A stretch of 64,000 nt of DNA from CAZAMP01 sp964486455 (GTDB lineage Bacteria > Eisenbacteria > RBG-16-71-46 > CAZAMP01): positions 14,975 to 78,974 of the forward strand of contig CAZAMP010000018.1 of assembly GCA_964486455.1 (NCBI GenBank), written 5' to 3'. Under the pieces are notes generated by a model. That model saw nothing but the letters and a program-made list of their open reading frames with translations. It made no database searches and had not been told where the DNA came from. Position numbers and translations under genes: made by a program. Every line of letters starts with the position of its first letter. The first letter of the stretch is position 1. Positions 32,422 to 39,623 of the stretch are shown piece after piece.

Positions 32422-34143
32422 ATGTCAGCTTGCCGATATGCTGCCGCACCACGGCCGACCGCCGGGGTGACCGTGACACTATTTATTGTCACCCTTGCAG
32501 TCGCCTTGAGTGGCGTGACGCCCGCCGCCGCCGTAACTAAAGCTCCCCCAAAGAGTTTCACCGAATCGGTCGCCGATCTGTCGACGGTCGCCCGGACTGC
32601 AATGCCACCTGTCGACGAGGCGGCGCTCGTCGAGGAGGACGAGGACCGCTACGCCACCGGCTGGGACGGCCCGTTTCGCTTCGCCGCTCCCCACTTCGTG
32701 AACATCGACTTCCTGACCGAGGCCACGCCGGAGTTGGTGAACGACGGCGGGACGATGTGGCGGCTCCGCGTCGTCTCGGAGGGCGCGCGCACGATCAATA
32801 TCGGCATCGCCGGGTTCGAGCTCCCGGTCGGCGCGACGTTTCACATGTATCCCAGCGATCTCCACACGTACGTGGGTCCGTTCGGGTCGGCGGATCACAT
32901 CGCGGAGCGCGAGTTCTGGAGCCCGGTGATTCCCGGCGATCAGATCGTCTTGGAGCTCTACGTGCCGGCCGACGCCGCGTTCACGCCGACCCTCGAGATC
33001 ATTCAGGTCAACCACGACTACATCGGGTTCGGTGACATCGACTCGGACCCGGACGGGCACATGATGCAGGGCTGGTGCAACAACGACGTCGTCTGTCCCG
33101 AAGGCGATCCCTGGCGCGACGAGATCCGCTCGGAAGGTGTGTACACGATCAACGGGAGTTGGATGTGTTCGGGTCAGATGCTGAACAGCGTTGCGGAGAC
33201 ACCGCCTCCCTACTTTCTGACGGCGGATCACTGCGGCATCAGCGGCGGCAATGATCACGCGGTTCGGATCTACTGGAACTTCGAGTCGCCGGACTGCGGC
33301 GATCTCTGCTGCGGAAGCCTCAGCGACAGCCAGCAGGGAACGATCTTCCGCGCGGACTACTCGACGTCGGACTTCTGCCTCGTCGAGCTCTCGCAGGATC
33401 CCGACCCCGACTTCGACGTCTACTACTCGGGCTGGGACGCCCGCGAAGAGAACGCGCCGCAGAGATGCACCGCCATTCATCATCCGAACACGGACGAGAA
33501 GGCGATCAGCTTCAACTACGACCCGATCACCGTCACGAGCTACTTGAGCAACAGCGTTCCCGGAAACGGTTCGCACTGGCGCGTGGACGATTGGGAAGAC
33601 GGCACGACCGAGCCGGGTTCGTCCGGGTCGGGGATCTGGGACGAGAACCACCATCTCGTCGGACAGCTCCATGGCGGGTATGCCTCTTGCTCGTCGATCA
33701 CGTCGGACTGGTACGGACGCTTCTCGGTGTCGTGGGACGACGGAAGCAACCAGAGCTCGCGGCTCAGAGATTGGCTCGATCCCGACAACACCGGTACGCG
33801 GGTGCTCGACGGTCGCGATCCGGATGACCCGCTTGCGGTGGACGGCGATCAGGCGGTCCCTGGTGCGGCGACGCTGCTCGCGGTCAATCCGAATCCATTC
33901 AGTCGGTCGACGGAGATCCGGTTCGAGCTCACGTCGGCGGGCAATGTTGCCGTCACGATCCACGACGTCGCGGGGCGGATCGTGTCGTCGGTTCCGGCCA
34001 AGTCATACGGCGCCGGCGAGTCGCGCGTAAGCTGGGATGGAAACGATGCGAACGGCATGCCGCTGCCGGCGGGCGTCTACTTCGTCCGGCTGGCCGTTGG
34101 CGAGCGATCGGTAGGAACGACCAAGATCGTCATGATGCGGTAG
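32422..34143 (+). CDS. secreted trypsin-like (lysyl-endopeptidase-type) serine protease with T9SS/FlgD-like C-terminal domain
   Basis: 573 residues from ATG 32422, with GGAGG 5 nt upstream. A signal peptide (TVTLFIVTLAVALSGVTPAAA) is followed by a pro-region with a beta-rich module (about 80-195). The catalytic triad is His270 in FLTADHCG, Asp317 in STSDFCLVEL and Ser401 in EPGSSGSGIWD. Several Cys (219, 225, 249, 271, 292, 296-297) suit disulfides. After about residue 485 comes a typical sorting/FlgD-like Ig domain: VNPNPFSRSTEIRFEL, VTIHDVAGRIVSSV, GMPLPAGVYFVRLAVG, ending KIVMMR. It should be exported and surface-bound or released through a T9SS-like route. Confidence 0.85.
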   Translation: MSACRYAAAPRPTAGVTVTLFIVTLAVALSGVTPAAAVTKAPPKSFTESVADLSTVARTAMPPVDEAALVEEDEDRYATGWDGPFRFAAPHFVNIDFLTEATPELVNDGGTMWRLRVVSEGARTINIGIAGFELPVGATFHMYPSDLHTYVGPFGSADHIAEREFWSPVIPGDQIVLELYVPADAAFTPTLEIIQVNHDYIGFGDIDSDPDGHMMQGWCNNDVVCPEGDPWRDEIRSEGVYTINGSWMCSGQMLNSVAETPPPYFLTADHCGISGGNDHAVRIYWNFESPDCGDLCCGSLSDSQQGTIFRADYSTSDFCLVELSQDPDPDFDVYYSGWDAREENAPQRCTAIHHPNTDEKAISFNYDPITVTSYLSNSVPGNGSHWRVDDWEDGTTEPGSSGSGIWDENHHLVGQLHGGYASCSSITSDWYGRFSVSWDDGSNQSSRLRDWLDPDNTGTRVLDGRDPDDPLAVDGDQAVPGAATLLAVNPNPFSRSTEIRFELTSAGNVAVTIHDVAGRIVSSVPAKSYGAGESRVSWDGNDANGMPLPAGVYFVRLAVGERSVGTTKIVMMR

Positions 34144-34175
34144 GATCGTGTCAGAAGAGGAAGTACGTACAGAAG

Positions 34176-34200
34176 GGGCGCCGAGTGGCGCCCATTCTTA
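34176..34200. terminator. intrinsic terminator between convergent genes
   Basis: GGGCGCC-GAGT-GGCGCCC is a perfect 7-bp GC-rich stem followed by ATTCTTATT on the plus strand and CTTCT on the minus strand. It sits between the S1 protease gene and the convergent diiron-oxidase gene and can serve both. Confidence 0.7.
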
Positions 34201-34223
34201 TTGGCTGCATTTTTCGCGCGGAG

Positions 34224-35129
34224 CTAGGCGATCATCTCCGCGCTCTCGTGCGCACGCGCAATGCGGTTCTCGTTGAGCCCCACCCAGAACGCGTTGACGC
34301 CGTCGAGCATGTCGCGACCGCCGCGCATGAACTTCTCCTCGTCGAAGCCTTCGGTGAAGAACGCCTCCTCCAGCTCGTCCATGACGTGGAGCTTGTGATT
34401 CTCTTCCACCTTGTCGTGCCAGGTGAAGAACGCGAGCGGGAGATCGGACTGCTCGCGCTTCTTGAAGATCTCGAGACCGCGGACGAGCTCCTTCCAGAAA
34501 CCCGCCGCCGCCCACGTCTCGACCGCGAAGCTTGCGCCCTCGGCGATGTTCGGATCTGCCGAGCCGTAGATCCGCGCGAGCTCGTCGCAGAAGAAGAGCG
34601 TCGACGGCGTGCCGTGACGCCGCTTGCCCATCTCTTCGAACTCGAGATCGAGAACTCGGCCCATTCGGGAGAGCCACTCGAAGTGCGCGGCCTTGAACTT
34701 GAACATTCCGCCATCGACGGTTCCCTCGGTGGATACGAGATCGGGATCGCCTTCACGGTCCGGATCGGTGACGCCCTGCGGCCGGCCATTGCCGCCCTTC
34801 TTGTTGTAGATCACACCCAGCTCGTTGAGGAGAATCTCCTTCGACGCGCGCATGCCTTCGAGTGTGGTCGCGTTGATGGTCTTCTGAAGCTGCGCGATGA
34901 GAAAGAGATTCGAGAAGACCGAGAACTGCACGATGAAATGCCGGAGGTCTTCGCGCCCGTACTCCCCCTTCTCGAACCAGCGCGTGTAGGCGTTGTCCGT
35001 GATCACGGGATGCGGCATCAGCTCCTGGTTGATACGCTCGACGAAGCTGCTAAATCGGTCGAACTGGTCTTGCGTGATCTCGCCGGACGTCTTGCGGGCC
35101 ATCATGTCGTCGGATACGGCCAATCGCAT
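34224..35129 (-). CDS. haem-oxygenase-like diiron oxidase (HDO superfamily) protein
   Basis: 301 residues from ATG 35129, with AAGGAGA 5-6 nt upstream. The all-helical sequence shows the ligand layout of haem-oxygenase-like diiron oxidases such as CADD, UndA and BesC: Glu103 (LLNELG), His149 (KAAHFEWL), Glu204 (FAVETWAA) and HxxxExxH at 238-245 (His238, Glu242, His245). The stretch between the first Glu and His is about 45 residues, longer than the usual helix-internal spacing, so an insertion is present. The substrate is not readable; CADD-like p-aminobenzoate formation and fatty-acid or amino-acid oxidation are options. It stands alone, convergent with the protease gene. Confidence 0.72.
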   Translation of the reverse strand: MRLAVSDDMMARKTSGEITQDQFDRFSSFVERINQELMPHPVITDNAYTRWFEKGEYGREDLRHFIVQFSVFSNLFLIAQLQKTINATTLEGMRASKEILLNELGVIYNKKGGNGRPQGVTDPDREGDPDLVSTEGTVDGGMFKFKAAHFEWLSRMGRVLDLEFEEMGKRRHGTPSTLFFCDELARIYGSADPNIAEGASFAVETWAAAGFWKELVRGLEIFKKREQSDLPLAFFTWHDKVEENHKLHVMDELEEAFFTEGFDEEKFMRGGRDMLDGVNAFWVGLNENRIARAHESAEMIA

Positions 35130-35130
35130 A

Positions 35131-35219
35131 CGATTCTCCTTGTCTGTGCGTCTACGGAAATGGCGCGGTGGTGATTGCGTGCGTGGTAGTGAATTATGAT
35201 AAAAATTACAGGAGAATCG
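35131..35219 (-). promoter_or_regulatory. inverted repeat that could mask the diiron-oxidase ribosome site
   Basis: CGATTCTCCT (35131-35140) and AGGAGAATCG (35210-35219) are perfect 10-bp inverted arms 69 bp apart. In the minus-strand leader the distal arm is complementary to the AGGAGA ribosome site of the gene starting at 35129. The effect depends on transcription starting upstream of 35219. Confidence 0.35.
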
Positions 35220-35430
35220 CTCGAAAAACAAATCAGAAAGCGCTCACGACAGCTCGAGCGGGCGCGGCTCATCGCTTCCGTCTTCGTGCGCGCTCAGATG
35301 CTAATGCGATCATCTACTGGTTTTCTCGTAGCGCGGACTCACGCACGCTACACGTCGAGTCTTCGTCCCACACGCAGAACACGCTTCCCGTCGTGACGAA
35401 CGCCGTCATATCGACGGAGACAGGTTCACG

Positions 35431-35480
35431 CAAAGAAAACCCCGCGCGGAGGCGCACGAGATGCGCCCGGCGCACGGGGT
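35431..35480 (-). terminator. intrinsic terminator of the Cys/His-rich exported protein gene
   Basis: On the minus strand ACCCCGTGCG pairs with CGCGCGGGGT (one G-T pair), with an inner perfect GGCGCA/TGCGCC stem, followed by TTTCTTTG. It lies about 25 bp after the stop at 35504. Between it and 35130 I see no credible gene. Confidence 0.75.
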
Positions 35481-35503
35481 CCGAATCCTGACCGCTAGAG
35501 CGC

Positions 35504-36049
35504 CTAGTGACCGTGCTTGGAATGATCGTGGCCGGCATGCGGATCCTTCATCTGCATGGAGGCCCGGGCCAGAAGCGCGCTGGTGTCACGGGCCATCGAG
35601 GCATAGGCGTGGAGCGCCTTCACGCCCTCGCTCGTCGATGACGTCGCGACGACAATCTTGCCGAGGGCCGTCGTGAACTCCTCAACCTCGATGTCACCCC
35701 GCGACATCAAGCCGTGCATCCCCGAACAGAACGGACACAGATGCTCTTCCGCTTCCTTCGGCGAATAGTCCATTGCGGTCTTGCGCGTGACCGCGCACTT
35801 CGACTCGCACTCGCGAAGCTGTGGGACCAGCTTTTCGTCCGCGAGCATGAATGCCGACACGAAGCCGGTGTCTGTCTCATGAACATCGTAGCGAATCTGC
35901 GGGCCGAGCTGCGGGTATTCCATCATCGGCTTGCAGGACGTGCAGCTCATCATCTTGTGCATCGCCTGCTCCGGTGTCATGTCAATGGCCATAGCCCAGG
36001 AGGCGACCAACGAGACGGAGAGCATCGTAATACCGAGGACCTTCTTCAT
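35504..36049 (-). CDS. exported Cys-pair and His-rich protein, unknown
   Basis: 181 residues from ATG 36049, with GGAGGAAG 5 nt upstream. A signal peptide (KKVLGITMLSVSLVASWAMA) is followed by MSCTSCKPMM, CESKC, HLCPFCSGMHGLM and a C-terminal HAGHDHSKHGH tail. Three Cys pairs plus Met and His suggest binding of a soft metal such as copper, or disulfide chemistry. The middle (EEFTTALGKIVVATSSTSEGVKALHAYASMA) is helical. I do not recognise the family. It is divergent from the S8 protease gene and has its own strong terminator. Metal binding is an inference from composition. Confidence 0.75.
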   Translation of the reverse strand: MKKVLGITMLSVSLVASWAMAIDMTPEQAMHKMMSCTSCKPMMEYPQLGPQIRYDVHETDTGFVSAFMLADEKLVPQLRECESKCAVTRKTAMDYSPKEAEEHLCPFCSGMHGLMSRGDIEVEEFTTALGKIVVATSSTSEGVKALHAYASMARDTSALLARASMQMKDPHAGHDHSKHGH

Positions 36050-36361
36050 TTCTTCCTCCAAGTGACTTCGAACCTTGCTTGGCCCGCGCGGCGGTCGATG
36101 CCAGCCGCCAGGCCGTCATCCTCCGATCGTCCCCGACGGACCCTTCGGAGTTCCAGTGGACTATAGAGAAGTGAGCACGTGAGATAAAAGATTACGTTGC
36201 CGATTCAGTTAATACCTGAATCAGGAACTCAGGAACGTGTTTACCATCAGTACGTTGCCCAAGAGCGCCGTCTAATCTATAATTATACTTACAGTTCATG
36301 TGATGCTGGCACGCATACACCGCAGTTCCTCACATCCTGGATGTGTAGAAGGAGCCCACTC
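36050..36361. promoter_or_regulatory. divergent promoter region with inverted repeat
   Basis: For the leftward gene there is TATAGT on the minus strand (36160-36165). For the rightward protease gene TATACT lies at 36284-36289. An inverted repeat GATTCAG-N7-CTGAATC is at 36202-36222, followed by the direct repeat CAGGAACT/CAGGAACG. Good -35 boxes were not found. Confidence 0.4.
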
Positions 36362-38392
36362 ATGCACAGGCTGGGTAGCCGTTTGCGACACGCGAGTCTG
36401 ATGTGCTTTGCCCTATCGATCGCCTTCTCACTGCACGCTCACGCGGGGGAAATCGGAGACAGCTTCATCCCGGTGCTACAACAGGCGGGACCTGACGAGT
36501 TCGTTTCGGGAATCGTCATGCTGAGCGAGCAGCTCGACCTTGACTGGATTGAGAACGAGATAGCGGCCCGCGAGTACACGAGCCGATGGCGCCGGCATGG
36601 TTTCGTCATTCGACGGGCGCAATCCCTTGCCGCGCGCACGCAAGGTGATCTTCTCGTAGCGCTCGAGGGATACAAACGCCAGGGCAAGGTCGCCAACTAC
36701 AAGCCGTATTGGATAGCGAACCTCGTGGTGGTGGACGCCACACCTTCCGTCTTCTATGACCTCACGCTACGAGCCGACGTCGGGCTCATTCACTTCAACG
36801 CACCGATTGATCTGCGTATCGCGGAGACGGCGCTCGACGAGCCACTTCCTGCGACGGAGACCTACTACCCAGGTCAGTTCTGCATCAATGTCGGCCCCGC
36901 CTGGGATCTTGGCTACACAGGAAGCGGGACTCTCGTTTGCTCCTTCGACTCCGGAGCCGACGGCAGCCACGAGGCGCTGGCGGACACGTGGCGCGGCGCC
37001 GAGACCGGAGTCGAGTGGTGGGAAGCGTGGCGTGATCCCTACGGCGGAACCGAGTTCCCGTACGACACGCAGAATCACGGCACACACGTTCTGGGAATCA
37101 TGTGCGCAACGCCTCCGGGCGGAGATCCGATCGGCATTGCCTATGACACTAAGTGGATCGCGGCATGGATCGGCTACAACGTCGGCGAAATCATCGGATG
37201 CTATCAGTGGGCGGCCGACCCGGACAGCAACTCGACCACGATCGACGACGTTCCCGACGTCGTGAACAACTCCTGGGGCACGACGCTGGACTGCGATGAC
37301 ACGTATTGGGCGGCCATCGACGTCATCGAGGCGGCCGGCATCGTCAATACCATCGCGGTCGACAACCGAGGGCCCGATTCCATGACCGTCAATTCCCCCG
37401 AGAGCCGCATCGACACACCGTACAAGAACTTCGGCGTCGGAAACGTCGATCCCAACCAGCTCGGCTATCCCATTCGTCCGAACAGCGGTCGCGGTCCGTC
37501 GCCGTGCGACAGCGTGACGATCAAACCTGAAGTGACGGCACCGGGGACGAGCATCTACAGCACGCTCCCCGGCGATGACTACGGAAGCAAAACGGGAACG
37601 TCGATGGCCTGCCCGCACGCGTCCGGCGCCGTCGCGATCTTGCGACAAGTCAATCCGGACCTGGGCGTCGACGAGATCAAGCAGTACCTCATGGATACCG
37701 CGAACGACAAGGGCGATCCCGGCGAGGACAACACGTACGGCTGGGGGATCATCGATGTCGGCGCCGCCGTTGCCGCCGTTCTTGCCGAAACCAGCCCGTT
37801 GCCCTACCCGATCAATCTCTCGGGCATGTTCGATGCGCCGAACGAGGTGGAACTGAGCTGGGAACTGCCCGCCGGCGGAAGCGGCTCGTGGGGCAGCATC
37901 CTGAAATTCAATATCTATCGCACGACGCCGGGGACTCCGTTTCCCGAATTCCCGATCGACACGACCGCCGCCGACACACTCGCGTATTCGGACATCGATC
38001 TTGGAGCCGGGCTCTACGACTATGTCGTGACCGCGGTGTACGCGGGCGGGGAGAGCAGCCCCAGCAACCTCGTCACTGTCGAGATCCCGGATCCGCTGGG
38101 TGTGACGGCAGTCGAGCGCGCCGCCACGTCCGCGCTTCTGACCAGCGCGCCCAATCCGTTCCAGCCGTTCACGACACTCAGATATCACTTGGCGGAGGGC
38201 TACCCCGCCCGGATCACGATCCACGACGCGGGTGGGCGCACGGTGCGCGAGCTGGACGTCCAAGGGGGCAATGGAGAGGTCGTCTGGGACGGACGCGACT
38301 CAGCGGAGCGAAAGTTGGCGAGCGGCGTCTACTTTGCCCGCCTCCGGCAGAATGGCGTAAGCGTTAGCCAGCGACTGATCTTGATCCGATAG
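36362..38392 (+). CDS. secreted subtilisin-like (S8) serine protease with T9SS/FlgD-like C-terminal domain
   Basis: 676 residues from ATG 36362, with AAGGAG 8-9 nt upstream. A signal peptide ends near AHAGE (residue 29). The pro-region (30-165) has an inhibitor-I9-like look. The catalytic set is Asp196 (CSFDSGAD), His239 (NHGTHVLGI), oxyanion Asn335 (IAVDNRGP) and Ser414 (GTSMACPHASG). A fibronectin-III-like region (about 480-585) precedes the sorting domain: APNPFQPFTTLRYHL, ITIHDAGGRTVREL, LASGVYFARL, ending RLILIR. It is expected to be exported and displayed by a T9SS-like system. It is terminated by a tandem hairpin pair at 38441-38507. Confidence 0.9.
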   Translation: MHRLGSRLRHASLMCFALSIAFSLHAHAGEIGDSFIPVLQQAGPDEFVSGIVMLSEQLDLDWIENEIAAREYTSRWRRHGFVIRRAQSLAARTQGDLLVALEGYKRQGKVANYKPYWIANLVVVDATPSVFYDLTLRADVGLIHFNAPIDLRIAETALDEPLPATETYYPGQFCINVGPAWDLGYTGSGTLVCSFDSGADGSHEALADTWRGAETGVEWWEAWRDPYGGTEFPYDTQNHGTHVLGIMCATPPGGDPIGIAYDTKWIAAWIGYNVGEIIGCYQWAADPDSNSTTIDDVPDVVNNSWGTTLDCDDTYWAAIDVIEAAGIVNTIAVDNRGPDSMTVNSPESRIDTPYKNFGVGNVDPNQLGYPIRPNSGRGPSPCDSVTIKPEVTAPGTSIYSTLPGDDYGSKTGTSMACPHASGAVAILRQVNPDLGVDEIKQYLMDTANDKGDPGEDNTYGWGIIDVGAAVAAVLAETSPLPYPINLSGMFDAPNEVELSWELPAGGSGSWGSILKFNIYRTTPGTPFPEFPIDTTAADTLAYSDIDLGAGLYDYVVTAVYAGGESSPSNLVTVEIPDPLGVTAVERAATSALLTSAPNPFQPFTTLRYHLAEGYPARITIHDAGGRTVRELDVQGGNGEVVWDGRDSAERKLASGVYFARLRQNGVSVSQRLILIR

Positions 38393-38440
38393 GCGTCGCG
38401 CGAAAGATCTCCCAGAGATATCACGACACGATGACAAACG

Positions 38441-38507
38441 AAGGCCCGGAGCCGAGTGCCCCGGGCCTTCTACCGTGCGGTCTGCCTGGTCGCACGGTTT
38501 TCATTCT
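38441..38507. terminator. tandem intrinsic terminators between convergent genes
   Basis: First, AAGGCCCGG (38441-38449) pairs perfectly with CCGGGCCTT (38461-38469). Second, ACCGTGCG (38472-38479) pairs with CGCACGGT (38491-38498), running into TTTTCATTCT on the plus strand. The first can also serve the convergent vWA gene. Confidence 0.8.
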
Positions 38508-38512
38508 GTCGT

Positions 38513-39613
38513 CTAGTACGCGATCCCTTTAGCCGCTGCCTGCGCGCGGATCATCTTGAGCACCTGCGCGTCGAAGGAGTCGTCGGCTCCCGCGTCCGCC
38601 AGCTTGTCCGCGATGTACGCGTCGCGTTCCCGGCTCAGGTCAGCGATCTTCTCTTCGATCACGCCGCGCTTGGCTTCCTGCTCCTCGACATACTCGCGAA
38701 TCTCATCCTCGCTCATCCCCTCGAGCTCATCGGGCAACATGTCCGGCTCGAGATCGCCCAGCGAGACGTCGCCCGCGCTCACGGCATCGATGAGGTCGCG
38801 ATCGCTCATGCGACCGCTCGATGCCTTGTACGCCGCCCGCTCCGCGGCCATGGGCGCATCCAGCTTCGCCAGCTCCCCCATGCCGGCTGCGGCGTACTCC
38901 CGCTCTTCCTCTTCGCCCCAGAACACGACCGTGTCGTGCAACTCATCGCTTAGCGCAGCGAGCTCGTCATCCATGGGCGTCGGGATCATTCGCATCCCGC
39001 CGGATTGCTCGACGGACGTGTACTCGCCTTCACCAAGGCGGGCGATCTCATCCCAGTATCCGGCCGTCTCAAACATGTCACCGCACTGAACCGCGTTGAT
39101 CACGATGTTGTCGATTACGGCGTCCATGCAGACCGTCTCGTAGTCGAAGCCGTCGTCATAGTCGACGTGAGGCGGCGCATCTCCGACGAGAAAGACGATC
39201 TTGAGCGTCTCGATATCGTCACTCCAGGAGATCTCATGCACCGCGTCGTGGAGCGCCTTGTTGACGTGCTCGGGGGTATCGCCGCCGCCGTCCGCGTTGA
39301 ACGACATGAGCTCTCTGTACACGGCATCGAGATCGCCGTTGAGATCGGTGACGCGCGTCACGTAGTCGTCGCCGTGATCACGATAGGCGACGAGTCCGAC
39401 CTCGATCTCTGGGGTAGGTGTCCCCTTGATGATCTGGTTTGCGATCCACCAGATCTTCTGCTTCGCGCCCTCGATGAGTCCCGACATGCTCCCGGTCGTG
39501 TCGAGGACGAACACCACTTCCACCTTGGGCGTTGTGATGATCTCAGGATTTGCGTGTGCCGCGCCGGCCACGAGCATGATGGCGAGCGACGCGATGGTGA
39601 TTAGCTTTCTCAT
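38513..39613 (-). CDS. exported vWA-domain protein
   Basis: 366 residues from ATG 39613, with AGGAGAA close upstream, 10 bp after the stop of the VIT/vWA gene. A signal peptide (LITIASLAIMLVAGAAHA) is followed by a vWA domain: VEVVFVLDTTGSMSGLIEGAKQKIWWIANQI with the MIDAS Asp/Thr/Ser, VGLVAYRDHGDDYVTRVTDL, and FLVGDAPPHVDYDDGFDY. The last 130 residues are charged and helical (AERAAYKASSGRMSDRDLIDAV, YVEEQEAKRGVIEEKIADLSRERDAYI), suggesting a coiled coil. It probably binds a protein partner in the periplasm or at the surface, in a metal-dependent way, together with the upstream partner. Confidence 0.87.
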   Translation of the reverse strand: MRKLITIASLAIMLVAGAAHANPEIITTPKVEVVFVLDTTGSMSGLIEGAKQKIWWIANQIIKGTPTPEIEVGLVAYRDHGDDYVTRVTDLNGDLDAVYRELMSFNADGGGDTPEHVNKALHDAVHEISWSDDIETLKIVFLVGDAPPHVDYDDGFDYETVCMDAVIDNIVINAVQCGDMFETAGYWDEIARLGEGEYTSVEQSGGMRMIPTPMDDELAALSDELHDTVVFWGEEEEREYAAAGMGELAKLDAPMAAERAAYKASSGRMSDRDLIDAVSAGDVSLGDLEPDMLPDELEGMSEDEIREYVEEQEAKRGVIEEKIADLSRERDAYIADKLADAGADDSFDAQVLKMIRAQAAAKGIAY

Positions 39614-39623
39614 GGCACTTCTC

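Noticed and set aside
32479..33963. A 494-codon open frame on the minus strand
   Set aside because: It mirrors the S1 protease gene; composition is Arg/Val-rich with no motif.
35168..35491. A 107-codon frame with a possible ribosome site upstream of the diiron oxidase gene
   Set aside because: Its composition looks random, it runs through the terminator of the neighbouring gene and no family features are seen.
36767..38263. A 498-codon open frame on the minus strand
   Set aside because: It is antisense to the S8 protease, which has a complete catalytic set and start signals.
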